Numbered from the stretch's first letter, positions 1 through 11,813 are shown. The stretch is DNA of 64,000 nt from Thozetella sp. PMI_491 (GCA_021432635.1 MU270043.1:186001-250000), one strand, 5' to 3'. Program-made: numbers and translations. Notes: generated from the sequence alone by a model not told the origin.

Positions 1-62
1 TTCCATTCTCGCATTCCGCACAAGCCTACGACCGGCGCTCTTCCTCACAACGCGACGTCGAC

Positions 63-3000
63 ATGGCTTCCGAAGGCACCCCTCCGCCGTCCGCCCCGTC
101 GGCGCTGACGTTCATGGACTTACCGCCCGAGACACAGAAGGAGATATTCAGCCATTGCTCCCAGAGCGACCTGATCTGCCTCTCGCTCGTATCCCGTCAC
201 TTCCGAGAGCTCGCCGCCGCCCAGCTGTATCGCAACTTCCACATCGTCTTCCCGGACGAAGACGATCCAGCCTTCGATTCCCCAATCGACGGCCTGGCGG
301 GCGGCCTGGACACCTTCGTCACCAGCGACTACGACTATGCCAAGCACCTCAAAGATATCTCGCTCGACACCCTGAGCGCTGGCGACAAAGCCGAGACCGC
401 ATATAAGCCCTATCTCTTCAACGTCAGCTGCGGCAAGTTTATGAACACACTGCTGCTCTTGACGCTGCGCAAAGCCAGGGCCCTCGAATCCTTCAAGTAT
501 GTTGGCGCTCCTCCCCGGCGCATGGAGCGGCCACAAGCCTCCCTCTATTTCTAGTGCTAACTGAGGTGCCGCCAGGTGGAATATTCGAGTCGAGCTCAGC
601 CGTCCCGTCTACAAGGCGCTGCACCAGATCAACAGCCTCAAGCATGTGCATATACGCCTACAGTCCGGCCCTTCGTTGTACGAGACACCTCCTCCGCTAC
701 CCTTCAACAGCTCCCACTCAGTGATACCCTCGGTCCCGGCTATCCACTACCCTACCCCTACTCCGCCCCAACTGACCTCGTTCTCCGCCCTCCCTCCGTC
801 CGGGCCCCCCTCGCTCTTCTACCTGCCTGCGGCCACGACGCCGGCCCCTCCGGTGCCTAAGCCAATCCCAAGGATCAAGCAGCCCAAGAAGGCGTATTTC
901 ACGAATGAACCGCCGACGTTCTCTGGCTTAAGCAAACTTAAAAGTCTGTCCGTCCTGGACATCGAGTACCTCGATGTCGTGACCGAGATCAAGACATGTG
1001 TGCGAAATTCGGCCGGCACTCTCACCAAGCTCAAGCTGTCCTTCTCAGACTCGCTAGGCCAGCAGGCCCGGAAGCCTCCACCAGAGCTAGATCCCGAAGA
1101 GTCAGATCCGGACGATGAGTTCCAGGCCGCGCCGACGATCCCTCCAACCCAGAACTACCACGACGATGTCAGCGGCCCGGCAAAGGCTTTCCGTGCACAG
1201 GAAGAGAAGAAGAGCCAGGAGTCCGTACTAGGAAGGATCTTCGACGTCGAGCCCTACGTGGTCAAGAAGCCTCAGAAGAAGATTCGAGAGAAGGAAAAGG
1301 CCGTCAAAGAGGAGCCTGTTCCTTCGGCAGACCCTGGCCGTGACTTTTTAGAAGCCATCAAGGCAGTGTCGAATAAGCTCATGCGAGACTTGTCCGGCAA
1401 CGACGATTTTACATCGTCCCAGCAAGACATTCTCGACACCATCGCGGCGGCGGCAAAGAAATATGTCGAGTCGGAGCCTCATAAGCCAGAGGAGGAAAAG
1501 AAGGACGCCTCCGAAGAACTAGGTCCAATACCAGTGGGAGCCAAACCTGACGAGCCGGTCGTGGAAGAGACCAGCGCGGCTCAAAGCAGCCTCTTCGAGG
1601 CCGCCAAGAACACCAAGTCAAAGGACAGCCAGGCCGACGTGAAGCCTGAAGACATTGATATCGAGGAACCAGAAGAGCAGCTAGTCATTGAGCCTCAAGA
1701 TTCGGCACCGAGCAAGGAAGGCTCTGAGGGTACTGACCCCCCGACCCCTGCTTCGGAGCCGTCGCCCTCGAAGCCCGCGTCCGTCGCGAATGGTAACACC
1801 ACCGCCCCCAATTTCAACAAGGTCATCTCGAACCTGGCCGCCCAGAAGGCCAACTTCAAGCTCTTAGCGGAGAAGCTCGCGAATTTCGAACACCAGGCGA
1901 ACTCACTGAACAAGGACATCCAGAAGATGCACAAACAAACCAGCAAGGAGCTTCTCGATGGTGCCAAGAAGGACCTGACCACGTTCGCCAAGGAGATTGA
2001 GGATCTGCAGCACGAGATGAAGGTGGTCGAAGCGGAGATACAGGATGCCCAGAAAATGGTACCCGTAGAGCCCGCGGCCAATGCGGCCGACGAACAGGCC
2101 CAACGCATAAGCGACTACCTGAAGGCCACGCGGGGCCTCGGTCTGCAATCTCTCAGCATCTATCTGGTCCCGGTCAAGGCCTCGGTCCTCTCGCGCGCGG
2201 TTGATCTTCACGTCCTCAAGCGGCTGACGCTTCTTAATGTTGGCACCCAAGCCCCGATCTGGGCACTACTGCAGAAAGAGAACAGGGAGTCGCCTCTCCC
2301 GCTCCGTAAAGTCTACACAGACAATGTGTCCGCTCAATTCCTCTCGTTCGTCTCCGAGCTGGAGGAGCTGCACGAATTCTTCATCCTCGAGAGGGATCAC
2401 AAGTATAAGCCAGAGAGCTTTGCGCCCAAGTCGAACGTGACCATTTCCCGAATACGGCAGACGGTCTTGAAGAAGCACATGCCGACTCTCAAGCGATTGA
2501 TGATCAAGAATATAGCCGGGAGCAGCTGGGATGCAGACGAAAAAACCATCATGCTGATCTGCAAACGCGGCAAGCAGCTCCAAGAGCTGGCCTGCAGCAT
2601 GGGAATCAGGGCCATCGTGAGTACTCCCGCCAACTCCCCAAGCAACCCCCCCCCCCCGGGTGCCTAGACAAGCGGTAGCTAACGAGTCGTAGCATACCTT
2701 CATGCAGCAGCTCTCTGGCCTGACCGCACTGCGGGCCTTGCATATCGTGCAACTTAGGAACGACGATACGTGCGTGTGGGTGATGCGCGAGACGAAGAAA
2801 TTCCTCATCGACAATCTCTCGCACCATCCCGAGATGAAACTAGAGTGGATCTCGCTCGACGATGATGATCGGGTGGAGCGCATTATCCGGCCGTCGGAGC
2901 TGCCGAAGAAGGAGGAGAAGTCGGCCAAGGAGTCGAAAGGGAAGCAGAAAGCGGGTGCGGCCGGAGGCGTCAATGACTTGTTCCCCGTGCTCCCGGCCGT

Positions 3001-3145
3001 GGACCCCTGGGACATGAGCAGCGACAGCTCGGACGAGGACGACGATCTGCAGGAGCAGAAGATCGAGACGGTTGGAGACATACACTTCTACGACGTCTGG
3101 GGCGTGCGCATCTTCAAGAAAGAGGTCATCACCGGAAGGCTGTAG
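63..3145 (+). CDS. F-box protein with a central coiled-coil insertion (3 exons)
   Basis: Exons 63-496, 576-2616 and 2693-3145 give about 975 residues. Both introns are GT-AG with GCTAAC-type branch points, and joining them keeps one frame (codon AA|G at the first junction, phase 0 at the second). The N-terminus (about residues 18-60) reads as an F-box, beginning LPPETQKEIFSHC with conserved L, P, I, C/S and W/F-type positions. It is expected to bind Skp1 in an SCF ubiquitin ligase. Leucine-rich stretches that could form substrate-binding repeats lie at roughly 145-320 and again after 650. Between them are Pro-rich and acidic/Lys-rich segments and a strong heptad-type coiled coil at about 555-640. 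The C-terminus has an Asp/Glu cluster. ATG at 63 follows GTCGAC and is the first in frame. The substrate is unknown. It is convergent with the next gene. Confidence 0.85.
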
Positions 3146-4118
3146 TTGATCAGTCGCCCGGGGTTCCCCTGTTCTGGTCTGCTTGGGCGTTAACGGTCTT
3201 CTCGCGCAGCAAAAGAGCACATGCCAAGGGATGGGATGGGATGGGATGGGATGCTTTGGTCACGAAGGTTATGTGTTACGCTTGCGGAGGGAAATGTGTA
3301 TGGGTTCCGCGATTTGGTTGTGTTTTTTTGGTATGCCCGGGATCGAACAATACCCACTCCCCCCGCCCCCTTCCCCTTTTCCGCGTATGCCGTTGCCAGG
3401 CCACCCAGACATGCGCACGGCGTTTAGAGGTTTTGCGAATGACACTTTGGCTTTAGTTGAGACCAGAATGCGGGGGAACAAAGCGAGATTGATGCCGGAG
3501 CAGCAGCACAGCACTTGGGAAAGAAACGCCGCCGGGCCTCTCTCCAACCCCCTGGTGAGCCGGCGGACCAGTGTGCGCTCCTTCATGTACATGTCCCAAG
3601 CCGAGGCAAGGCTGCCGAGCGGCGCTACGGTTGCGGGAACGCTGCCACACAGAACTGGCGGGAGCACCTGTCCGCGCTGCCGGTAACCGAGTGTCGCCCA
3701 AAATACCTTAACTAATACATTGGCCCACCTCTATTTTTTTTTTCTTTGACTTTGTCTTGCTCGACATATGCCCAACGGGTTCTTTGTTGATTTCACGATA
3801 GAGGCACGGGGAAATTTCATGCCGCTAACCCCACACAGCTAGTCAGCATATCGGTGCGACGCTCAGAGTGAGACAAGGATGCACATATTAGAAGCATTGT
3901 TGGCTATAGGGCCTTGGCTAACGAATTACTGCTTCAACTCGACCAAAAGCGAGAGAGTCGGCAGATGAAAACACCGCCCGGTCACCTCTAATGTACCTTG
4001 CCTCCCAATTAACGCCCGCTACACTAAACAAGACAACCTCGTGAGCAGTAGCGGCATCGCCTTCGCAACCGCCCGCTACTAACCTGGGAACGCCATGCAA
4101 TGCCACAGCGGAGATGAA
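3146..4118. other. Convergent intergenic spacer
   Basis: This stretch between two convergent genes should hold both 3' UTRs. It contains a GGGAT pentanucleotide run at about 3228-3252 and a short T-run near 3735. Open frames here are short, overlapping and low-complexity, and I see no convincing gene. Confidence 0.6.
3228..3252. repeat. (GGGAT)n microsatellite
   Basis: About five tandem copies of the pentamer GGGAT lie in the presumed 3' UTR of the F-box gene. Confidence 0.85.
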
Positions 4119-6331
4119 CTAATACAGGGGATCCGCTTCTTCCTCGTCCGCCAGTTCAAAGTCAAACTCGCTGTCCGAATCGTCCTCGTCTCCGTCGTCG
4201 CCGCCACCGCCGGCTCCGACGCTGCTAGATGATGACCTAGCCTCGCTCGGGCTGGTCGCCGACTTGTCAGACTCGGGGGGAGACCGCGCCTCCTCCATCT
4301 CCCGAGCCCGCTTCGTGACCATGGCGTACAGGGCCGCCTGACCGTCCCAGAAACCCTCGCGGCCCCCATCCTTAACCAGCATCGAAAGCGCCCTTTCGCG
4401 CAATCGCTCGTTCTTGGCCCCGATGGTGACGACGTAGAGCGGGCCGCGGATACCCGTGTCGGTAACAAAGGATCGTCGGCCCTCGTCCCTACGTCGCAGC
4501 CAGCTCTTACCGGTGCCGCAACGCTGCACCAATGACACCAGCTTCAGGATCTCGACCGTAGTCGCGTTGCGCTCTCGCAGCAGGCCCTCTGGGGGCACCG
4601 GAATCGGCGCGCCCTGCTTGCGCGCGCTGTCATCGATGAACTGGAACATCATCTTGACGCACTCCATGTGCGCACGGTCTAGGTGGATATAGAGATAGTC
4701 AGCCGAGTCCTTGTCCGGCTTCTCTCGTTCCTGGAATTCGACCAGCCGTCGCAGCATGCTCTCCACCCGTATGTGCAGGAAGTGTTGTTGCTCCACCTGT
4801 TTCGGGTCGGCCCAGAAGACCGGGTCGTTGGCGGCGCCCATCGTCTCGTGCAGGCGGGCAGCGGCGTCCCGGGCCATAACACAGACAGCACGATGCGCTG
4901 CCTGCAGGTCGGCGAACGGGCGGTCGTTCTCGGCCGCGTCTACCCCGGACCGTCGGTAGGAGTATCCCCTCTCGCAAAGAATGGGGCGGATGCCGCTCGC
5001 AAACGAGGCCGAGATCTCCATCCGGCTGAAGAGTCGGGCCGTCTCCTCGATGTCGAATGAAGCGTTGAGGCCCGGCCTCCATGGGTCGGTCTCGGCAAGG
5101 AAGTTGAAGGAGCTCGGCGGGAGGGACTGCAGTATCCTGAGGCCGTTGGTGAGATGTGTCACCGCTCGAGCTAGGGGTCGCACAATGAGCGATTGCCAGG
5201 CAGCGGGGAAGGGGAGGGTTGGGAACGAACAGTGGTTCTGCATCAGCGTCTCCAGCAAGATGAACACCAAACAGCAGACAATAGTGACATACGTGTTCTC
5301 TAGTGACAACGAGCCAGCGTACTTTGTCAGCTGCTTAATAGACTTGTTGTACTGCTTGAACATGAACTCCTCGACTTGGTCCCGGGGCAGGCCGCTGATG
5401 TCTCGGGCGTCAGGGAACGTGAAGAGTTCGTGGGCGGCCCCCAGCGCGATGACAGCGTGCTTGACGGCTTCGTGTGTGTGGCTCACTTGCGGTGCCACTC
5501 GTGTCCAAAAGTTACTGAAGTTGCATACTGTGCGCAGTGTTTCGAGTCAGCGCTATCACATTCTGTATGCGTCCTTGGAGGTGGAAGGCCGGATCAAGGC
5601 CCTCGAGGATATCCTCGGGTCGCATGATTCAAGGCAGGGATACTCAGGGCTAGAAGGGGTGCTTACTATGAGCCGTCATGCCGTCGGACGTCTCTTTGCG
5701 GAAGCGGTGGAAGAAGCGCTTCTCGATATCGGTCCCCGAGATGTCGGCCATGATGGGCCGCATCGTCCGGAGCGCATCACTCCACTGGTACGCCTTGAGA
5801 AACTCACGCCTGGCCAGCTCCGAGGCAGCTCGCTGGCTTTCCTGGCTCCGCACCCGAGACGGCGCCGACGTCCTATCGTAGCCATCACATACCCGGCCAG
5901 TAGAAGTGCACCGCAGACATGCCGGTCTCTCCTCGCCACACTTCACGCGCCGGATCCTGTACCCCGCGGAGACGTCATGGTTAGCACGGCGTGCAGGCGG
6001 CGTGCACGGGGAGTCCCCACTTCTGCACCTAGGTAGGTAGGTATTGCTTCTACGCAGGGACCGAAGAAGACTCACTTGCTGGTTGGGTCGTTAGCAGAGC
6101 CGCGCTGCACGGTGTCTTTGGGATCAATCAGCGTAGGGCTGAGGGAAATCGAGGCGATTGGATATTGGATGGGGCAGCAAATGCGGCTTACCATGTAATA
6201 CATCCCGTACGCACCTTGGGCTTGCTGGCCCTTTTCCGCTTGGACTGCGCTCGCGCCGTCTTCGTAATTTCCTGTGAGCTCCTCGCGGCGGGTACCGTTC
6301 CCGGGTCCGGGTCCGGGTCCGGGTCCGTCAT
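4119..6331 (-). CDS. Zn2Cys6 fungal transcription factor with a 3-nt microexon (4 exons)
   Basis: Reading right to left, the exons are 6331-6192, 6076-6078 (3 nt), 5956-5667 and 5527-4119, giving about 613 residues. Every intron has a GT donor (GTAAGC, GTGAGT, GTAAGC), an AG acceptor and, for the first two, a GCTAAC branch point. Joined this way, the protein has a perfect zinc cluster: Cys44-x2-Cys47-x6-Cys54-x6-Cys61-x2-Cys64-x6-Cys71, preceded by a Lys/Arg-rich stretch. Direct splicing of exon 1 to exon 3 would turn Cys47-Lys48 into a single Trp. The long last exon has the character of the fungal-specific regulatory region (helical, starting about residue 130) and ends in an acidic Ser/Asp tail. 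The N-terminus carries a DP-dipeptide run encoded by a hexanucleotide repeat. Family members bind CGG-containing sites as dimers. The target pathway cannot be told from the neighbours. Confidence 0.85.
6076..6078 (-). other. Candidate 3-nt microexon (CAA)
   Basis: On the minus strand a GCTAAC branch site and a CCAG acceptor are followed by CAA and then a GTGAGT donor. Inserted between TG of exon 1 and G of exon 3 it yields TGC-AAG (Cys-Lys), restoring the canonical zinc-cluster spacing. Flanking introns would be about 113 nt (6191-6079) and 119 nt (6075-5957). Confidence 0.75.
6301..6327. repeat. Hexanucleotide repeat in coding DNA
   Basis: Tandem CCGGGT-type hexamers encode the Asp-Pro repeat at the N-terminus of the Zn2Cys6 protein on the minus strand. 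Copy number is likely to vary between strains. Confidence 0.7.
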
Positions 6332-8545
6332 GGTCGTCTCTGTCGATTAGACGACTGGTCTGGTTGGCGCGAAGTGCGATGGCGCCGGAGCGCCGCCCGA
6401 AATGAGATCAGACGCTTGGTTTCTACCGTCAGGCCGGTCTCGTCTGAACCTCGTCCGAAAGTATGGGAGCGGGGGTTTCTGCGTCGCCGATGCCCTCCTT
6501 TGGTCGTCGATGCGCGTATAAGAGGCAACCTCCACGAATGCCGACGTGAAGACCTCGGTCCTTTTCGGGTCGCGCCCTGAACTGCCACCTTTGCCGGCCA
6601 AGGGGGGCTTCAGGGCAGAGTCGACGTCAATTGTATTAGTTCTGAATGAGTGGAATTGTTCCTGTGTCTCCGTCTCCCTGTCTTGCCGGGACCAAGGCCC
6701 GGCACGTGTAAGAAGCGCGCTTGGTCGAGACGATCTGAGGTCCGACGGCCACCGAGGAGCTACTGCTTTTTTCTGTCCCTCGACTTTGCGACCGGCGAGA
6801 GAGCATGACGCGGAGGGGGGGTAGAGGTGGAATCCGACTCCACCAAGCCGGCCACGTCACAGGCGTGGTCTCTTGTTTCCTTGGTCCTAACACGGCGGCG
6901 AAGTCGCTTGTATTGGCAAGCTCACTTTCCTCCCGTGGAGGCGGTCGTCACAAGCAATTATGCGGGCGAGTCTTCCGGGCACAATTCGCACGCATCGGCG
7001 AGCGGCGCATACATAAAAAAGGTTCCAGACTCACTTGGCTAGCGATTGACCCTGGTCCTCGGGGTGAAGGATTTCCCCGCAGGACAAAATCATGGTAGCT
7101 CCCTCCAACCCCGTTGGACAAGGGTGAGTCCGAGACTGGCAAAATAGGTACGCGCGGAGGCCTTCTCTCTGTCGCTAGTTCTTCTCGCCGCACAGGTACA
7201 GCCAAGAGCCGCACCGCCTCCAAAGTCGACATATCAAGACGCACGCCCTTGGTAATTGCCGTACCATTTTTGGGAGTTGGGTGCTCTTGGCATGTGCTAC
7301 GGTGAGGCAAAAAGGAAAGCAGACTAGTCAGCTTACACACTTCCATTGGGAAGGTAAGGTCTGTGTGTACTACAGTAAAGGTCAGCCGCCTCTTGAGATG
7401 ACAAGGCAGAGCGTCAATAGGAATATCACAGTTGGGGAGTGGCCATGTGGGCAGGCACGTGTAGATGTAGACAAGCATGATCGAGATGCCCTCGCCGTGG
7501 AGGATGCAGGGGAGCTTTAAACCATGAATCAAGGCCGAAGGAGGGTCGCGCACGTTCAATTGGCGCGGGCGCAGGCTGTTTCCATACTCCGTAGTAACTA
7601 CCCTGCGGGCCACCGCGCACTACGGAGTAGATATCGGCTTTGGTGCAAGATAAAGCTTGGGGGGGTTGAGGCGGGGGCGTTTTACCCAATACGTGGTAGC
7701 CAGGCTCGTTTTCGGAATTACGATAGCAAGACATCCGCCGGGCTGACCAGATACTTGCACATCCCTTCCTCCCGGGCCCGGCAAGGCCGACTCTGGAACT
7801 CTAACGGCTGCTTCCTTGTGTGGCGGGTGTGGTCTCAGTGTCAGCGTCTCCTTCCCTCCTTCGGCTTATATAGGAGAGGCGCTGTCGGGCGGCCGCATCA
7901 ACAACGCCTCTTCTTACTGCAAGGCTCAGGGGTCACGGCATCCCAAGTAAATAAAGGTCCGTGCACGATCAGCTTACTCCTACGGAGTACACAGTACTAC
8001 AGACGCTTGACGGGGGGCTGACATGGCTTCGGCGGCTGCTTGGTGCGCTAGCTACATAATTACTCCGTAATCCTGTTGGGGTATCTCGGTGCACTCGGGG
8101 CTGGTAGCGGGGACTGATGTGAACATCTAGCGGGCGTAAGTACGCTGTGATAATAGCATAAATATCTCCATCAGCTAAGCTAGTAATTAATTAGCTCGAG
8201 AGAAATGGCGAATGCCAACGGCCCGATCTCTTTGAAAGGCGCTCGTTTATTCATTGCAGAATCTAGGTTCCTCTCTTCTCGGGTGTGCCGTATGTGGTGG
8301 TCCTCAAATACAATTCGCATCGTGCATTATGGCTCGCCCCGGTTCCCGGGGCCAGCTGCCCATTGGGCACATATAGGGGCTGATAGAATGCAACGCAATA
8401 TGTCCATGGCCCCCAAATCTCGTTTCTCTTAAGAGAGCAGCGCAAAGACTGCGGCCAACAATCCGTGTTTCTTCCATCATGCCATGCTTGAAAAACAACC
8501 CTTTCCAGCCCCCTTTTGTTTGAAATCCATTTTTTTTGGTTTTCA
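6332..8545. other. Intergenic region, no supported gene
   Basis: About 2.2 kb lies between the divergent side of the Zn2Cys6 gene and the 3' end of leu1. Open frames are present on both strands but lack recognisable domains or splice-linked continuations. It holds several copies of a TACTCCGTA/TACGGAGTA motif, near 7586, 7620, 7979 and 8063. The part nearest 6332 should be the promoter of the regulator. Confidence 0.5.
7586..7629. repeat. Perfect 11-bp inverted repeat (TACTCCGTAGT / ACTACGGAGTA)
   Basis: Two arms of 11 bases, inverted and separated by about 22 bases, could form a hairpin. The core TACTCCGTA recurs near 7979-7990 (reverse orientation) and 8063. Confidence 0.8.
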
Positions 8546-11041
8546 TTACCATTCCAGGGGCTCTTTCTTCTCCTCACCACGATTCGTCGTCGGCACTGGG
8601 ACAGCCTTGGCGGCTAGCTTGCCGCCCTGGCCCTTGCGCTTGAGATAGGCGCGGCCGTCTAGCCATGGCGTCTCAGTCGTCATCTTCTTCTCGAAGTCGT
8701 TGATCTTGTCGCTCATCTGGAGGGTGAGACCAATGTCATCCAGGCCGTTGACCAGACAGTGCTTCTGGAACTCGCCGACCTCAAAGGGCGCGAGGGTGTT
8801 GCCCGATGCGTCCTTGATGAGCTGGTTCGGGAGGTCAACCTCGATCTCGTGCCCAGCTACCGCCTCGGCATGGATGTTCTCCAGAGCCTCTCGGTCGGTG
8901 ATTACGATGGGAAGCATGCCGTTCTTGAACGAGTTGTTACGGAAGATGTCGCCGAAGGACGGGGCGATAATAGTCTTTATGCCAAAGTCGTTGAGGCCCC
9001 AGGGAGCATGCTCGCGCGAACTGCCGCAGCCGAAGTTGTCGCCGGTGCAGACGAGGATCTTGGCGTTCCGGTAAGGTTCTTTGTTCAAGATGAAGTCGGG
9101 GTCCTCGGTCCCGTCTGGCTTATACCGCCGCTCGTAAAAGACGGCAGAGCCCAAACCAGTGCGCTTGATGGTCTTGAGGAACTGCTTGGGCATGATCAAG
9201 TCGGTATCGATGTTGGGTTTCTCCATTGGTGCGGCGAAGCCCTTCAGCGTGGTGAATTTGTTGATCCCGGCGCCGCCGTGAGTGGCAGCAGTGTTGACTT
9301 GAGGTGAGGAATCCTCGGGCTGGTCCGCGATCGCCTCCTTCTCGTGATCGTCTTCGTAGACACGCTCGTCAACATGTGCCTTGGAGGGAACTGCGGACTG
9401 CGACGCCTCAACGTGCGGGCTGGCCTTGTATTCGGTCAGCTTCCGGACATCGGCCAGCTTGCCAACGATGCCCGCCGCGGCCGCCATGACGGGCGACATC
9501 AGGTGAGTTCGGCTCTGGGCACCCTGGCGACCTTCAAAGTTACGGTTGCTGGTGCTGGCGCAGCGCTCCTTGGGCGCTAGAATATCCGGGTTCATGCCCA
9601 GGCACATACTGCAGCCGGCTTCCCGCCACTCAAAGCCGGCATCGAGGAAGATCTTGTCCAGACCCTCGGCCTCAGCCTGCTCCTTGACGATACCGGAGCC
9701 GGGCACGACCATAGCCCTCTTCACATTGGCCGCCTTCTTCTTTCCCTTAACGACATAGGCCGCGGCCCGGAGATCTTCAATCCGGGAGTTGGTGCACGAG
9801 CCAATGAAGACCTTGTCGATGGGGATATCTTGCATGGGTGTTCCGGCGATGAGGCCCATGTATTCGAGCATACGCCGCCCGGCCGCCCTCTTGTTCTCGG
9901 TGGAAAAGGTCTCCGGGTCCGGCACGACGCCCGTGATGGGCACGACATCCTCGGGGCTCGTGCCCCAGGTGATAGTGGGGATGACATCCTTGGCGTCGAT
10001 GAAGACGTCGATGTCGTACTTAGCATTGGGGTCAGACCGGAGCGACAGCCAGTAGGCAGAGGCGCGGTCCCACTCGGCGGAGCCGTACTTGGGCGCCAGG
10101 GGGCGGCCTTTGAGGTACTCCAGAGTTACCTCATCAGGAGCGATCATGCCAGCGCGGGCCCCGGCCTCGATCGACATGTTGCAGATGGACATGCGGGCCT
10201 CCATGCTCAGGCCGCGGATAGCCGAGCCGGCGAACTCGATGACGGCTCCAGTGCCGCCGGCAGTGCCGACCTTGCCAATGGCATGCAGGACAATATCCTT
10301 GGAGCTGACACCGGGGGCCAGCTCGCCATCAATGGTTATCCGCATGTTCTTACTACGCCGAGTGATGAGGCACTGGGTCGCCAGGACATGCTCGACTTCG
10401 CTGGTGCCGATGCCATGGGCTAGAGCGCCAAAGGCGCCATGGGTGGAGGTGTGGCTGTCTCCGCAGACCACGGTAGTACCGGGAAGGGTGAAGCCCTGCT
10501 CAGGCCCAATGACGTGGACAATTCCCTGTCTCTTGTCGCTCAGGCCGAAGTAGGTGACACCGAAGTTCTTCACGTTCTCCTCCAGGGTGACACATTGTGT
10601 CCGAGCGTCCTCCTCCTCCACAAAGGTAGCGATGTCCTTGAGGGTCTTGCGTGAGGTCGTGGGAATATTCTGCAGCGAGGGGTCAGCACGGGTGTTACAC
10701 TAGATCGGGTTGCCCCCACGGCTGCACTTACATGATCGGTGGTGGCCAAGGTCAGGTCCGGTCTCCGGACCTTGCGGCTGGCGTTTGCCAGGCCCTCAAA
10801 GGCTTGCTAGTGACAGTCGTCAGTGGGTCGGTCACTTGGGGCGGCGGCCCAAGGGGGATTAAAAACCCCCCTCAAAAAAAAAACTTGCGAAAGGGGAGGG
10901 AGTCCTTACGGGCGAGGTGACTTCATGGACGAGATGCCGGTCAATGTACAGCAGAACTGTGCCATCGAGTTTCTCGTCGACGATGTGGGCCTGGAAGACC
11001 TTATCGTAGAGGGTCTGCGGTGTGCTCTCGGCGCCGGGCAT
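8546..11041 (-). CDS. leu1: 3-isopropylmalate dehydratase (alpha-IPM isomerase), leucine biosynthesis
   Basis: Exons 11041-10910, 10806-10732 and 10669-8546 give about 776 residues, close to yeast Leu1 (779). The enzyme interconverts 2- and 3-isopropylmalate, the second step specific to leucine synthesis, using a [4Fe-4S] cluster. The order is an aconitase-type (LeuC) domain followed by the swivel (LeuD) domain from about residue 540, joined by a charged linker, which is the fused fungal arrangement. Cluster ligands are visible in GSCTNSR (Cys about 357) and [10 protein letters not shown] (Cys about 421 and 424). Family motifs [20 protein letters not shown] and [11 protein letters not shown] are intact. 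Both introns are GT-AG and phase 0. ATG at 11041 sits in the context CAAGATGCC; an in-frame ATG at 11083 is less likely. A Leu3-type site lies about 90 bases upstream. Confidence 0.97.
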
Positions 11042-11131
11042 CTTGTGTGCGTTTTGCGGGCGGAGCAGGCGAGATTGGGCCAATGGGGGTGCCGTAGCAG
11101 AGAAAATGGGAGTAGGTGCAGGCCTGAGATG

Positions 11132-11141
11132 CCGGCCCCGG
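11132..11141. promoter_or_regulatory. Candidate Leu3 operator (CCGGNNCCGG)
   Basis: The decamer CCGGCCCCGG exactly matches the CCGG-N2-CCGG everted CGG site bound by the Zn2Cys6 regulator Leu3, which senses 2-isopropylmalate in yeast. It lies about 91 bases upstream of the leu1 start codon. The match is seen directly; binding is inferred. Confidence 0.6.
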
Positions 11142-11773
11142 GCGTCCGCTGAGCAGGCGGAGAGACAATCCGGCCAAGAGAAGGAGAGGAAGGGAGGGAG
11201 GGAGAAGTTGTGGTGTTTCTGGGTGCCTGTCTGGAGGCTGGTAGCCAGTTCAATTGCGGAGATTGCAAAGAGGAGAGGGGAGTCCTTCAGATACGAGGGT
11301 CCTCCGAGGGTTCAGCTTTCTCAAAAACTCGAATCTCTCCAAAAGAAAGGTTACGGACCCTAAGGTTTATAAGTCTCGAAGCAGGAAGCTACAGGGTCGG
11401 AGCTGCCATTCCCAAGCGCCGGGGTGCCTCCGAGGCAGCAGGCCCGCCGAGGTCGGAGTGTTGCAGCTTCCTCCGAATGCCGGAATGCGGGGTGGCCGCA
11501 ATGATTTCAAAATCGGAGCGCTGGATTGGTTCCTGGGCGGGCCAGAGCTGCGGGGGCGTTGACGACAGTGGGGTCACCGCACACGATCAGGAAGGCATGC
11601 GGCCGAGAACCAAGCCTTGGGGGAGGGGCCTGGCCTGTTACGCCTGCCCGCCCCTAGACCCGAGATCGTAACTGTACGACCTACCTGCTAGGTAAGGTAG
11701 GTAGCGTTTTGAACATGGGCGTTTTCGGGACGATCTGGGAAGCGGGCGGGAAGGGCGATGGGGGGGCCCCGAA

Positions 11774-11775
<2 letters not shown>

Positions 11776-11812
<37 letters not shown>
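11776..11812. repeat. Poly-G tract
   Basis: An almost uninterrupted run of about 37 G residues, with further G-rich sequence on both sides and a second G-run at about 11864-11880. Its length is prone to sequencing error. Confidence 0.85.

Positions 11813-11813
<1 letters not shown>

Noticed and set aside
3340..3365. Reverse-strand TTCGATCCCGGG, resembling a tRNA T-loop
   Set aside because: The flanking bases do not form a five-base stem and no cloverleaf can be drawn.
4981..6036. 351-codon plus-strand frame antisense to the Zn2Cys6 gene
   Set aside because: It mirrors a well-supported spliced gene and lacks any domain. Long antisense frames are common opposite GC-rich coding DNA.
6948..7613. 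221-codon minus-strand frame between two genes
   Set aside because: Irregular composition, no domain, no splice-linked extension, and it contains intergenic repeat motifs.
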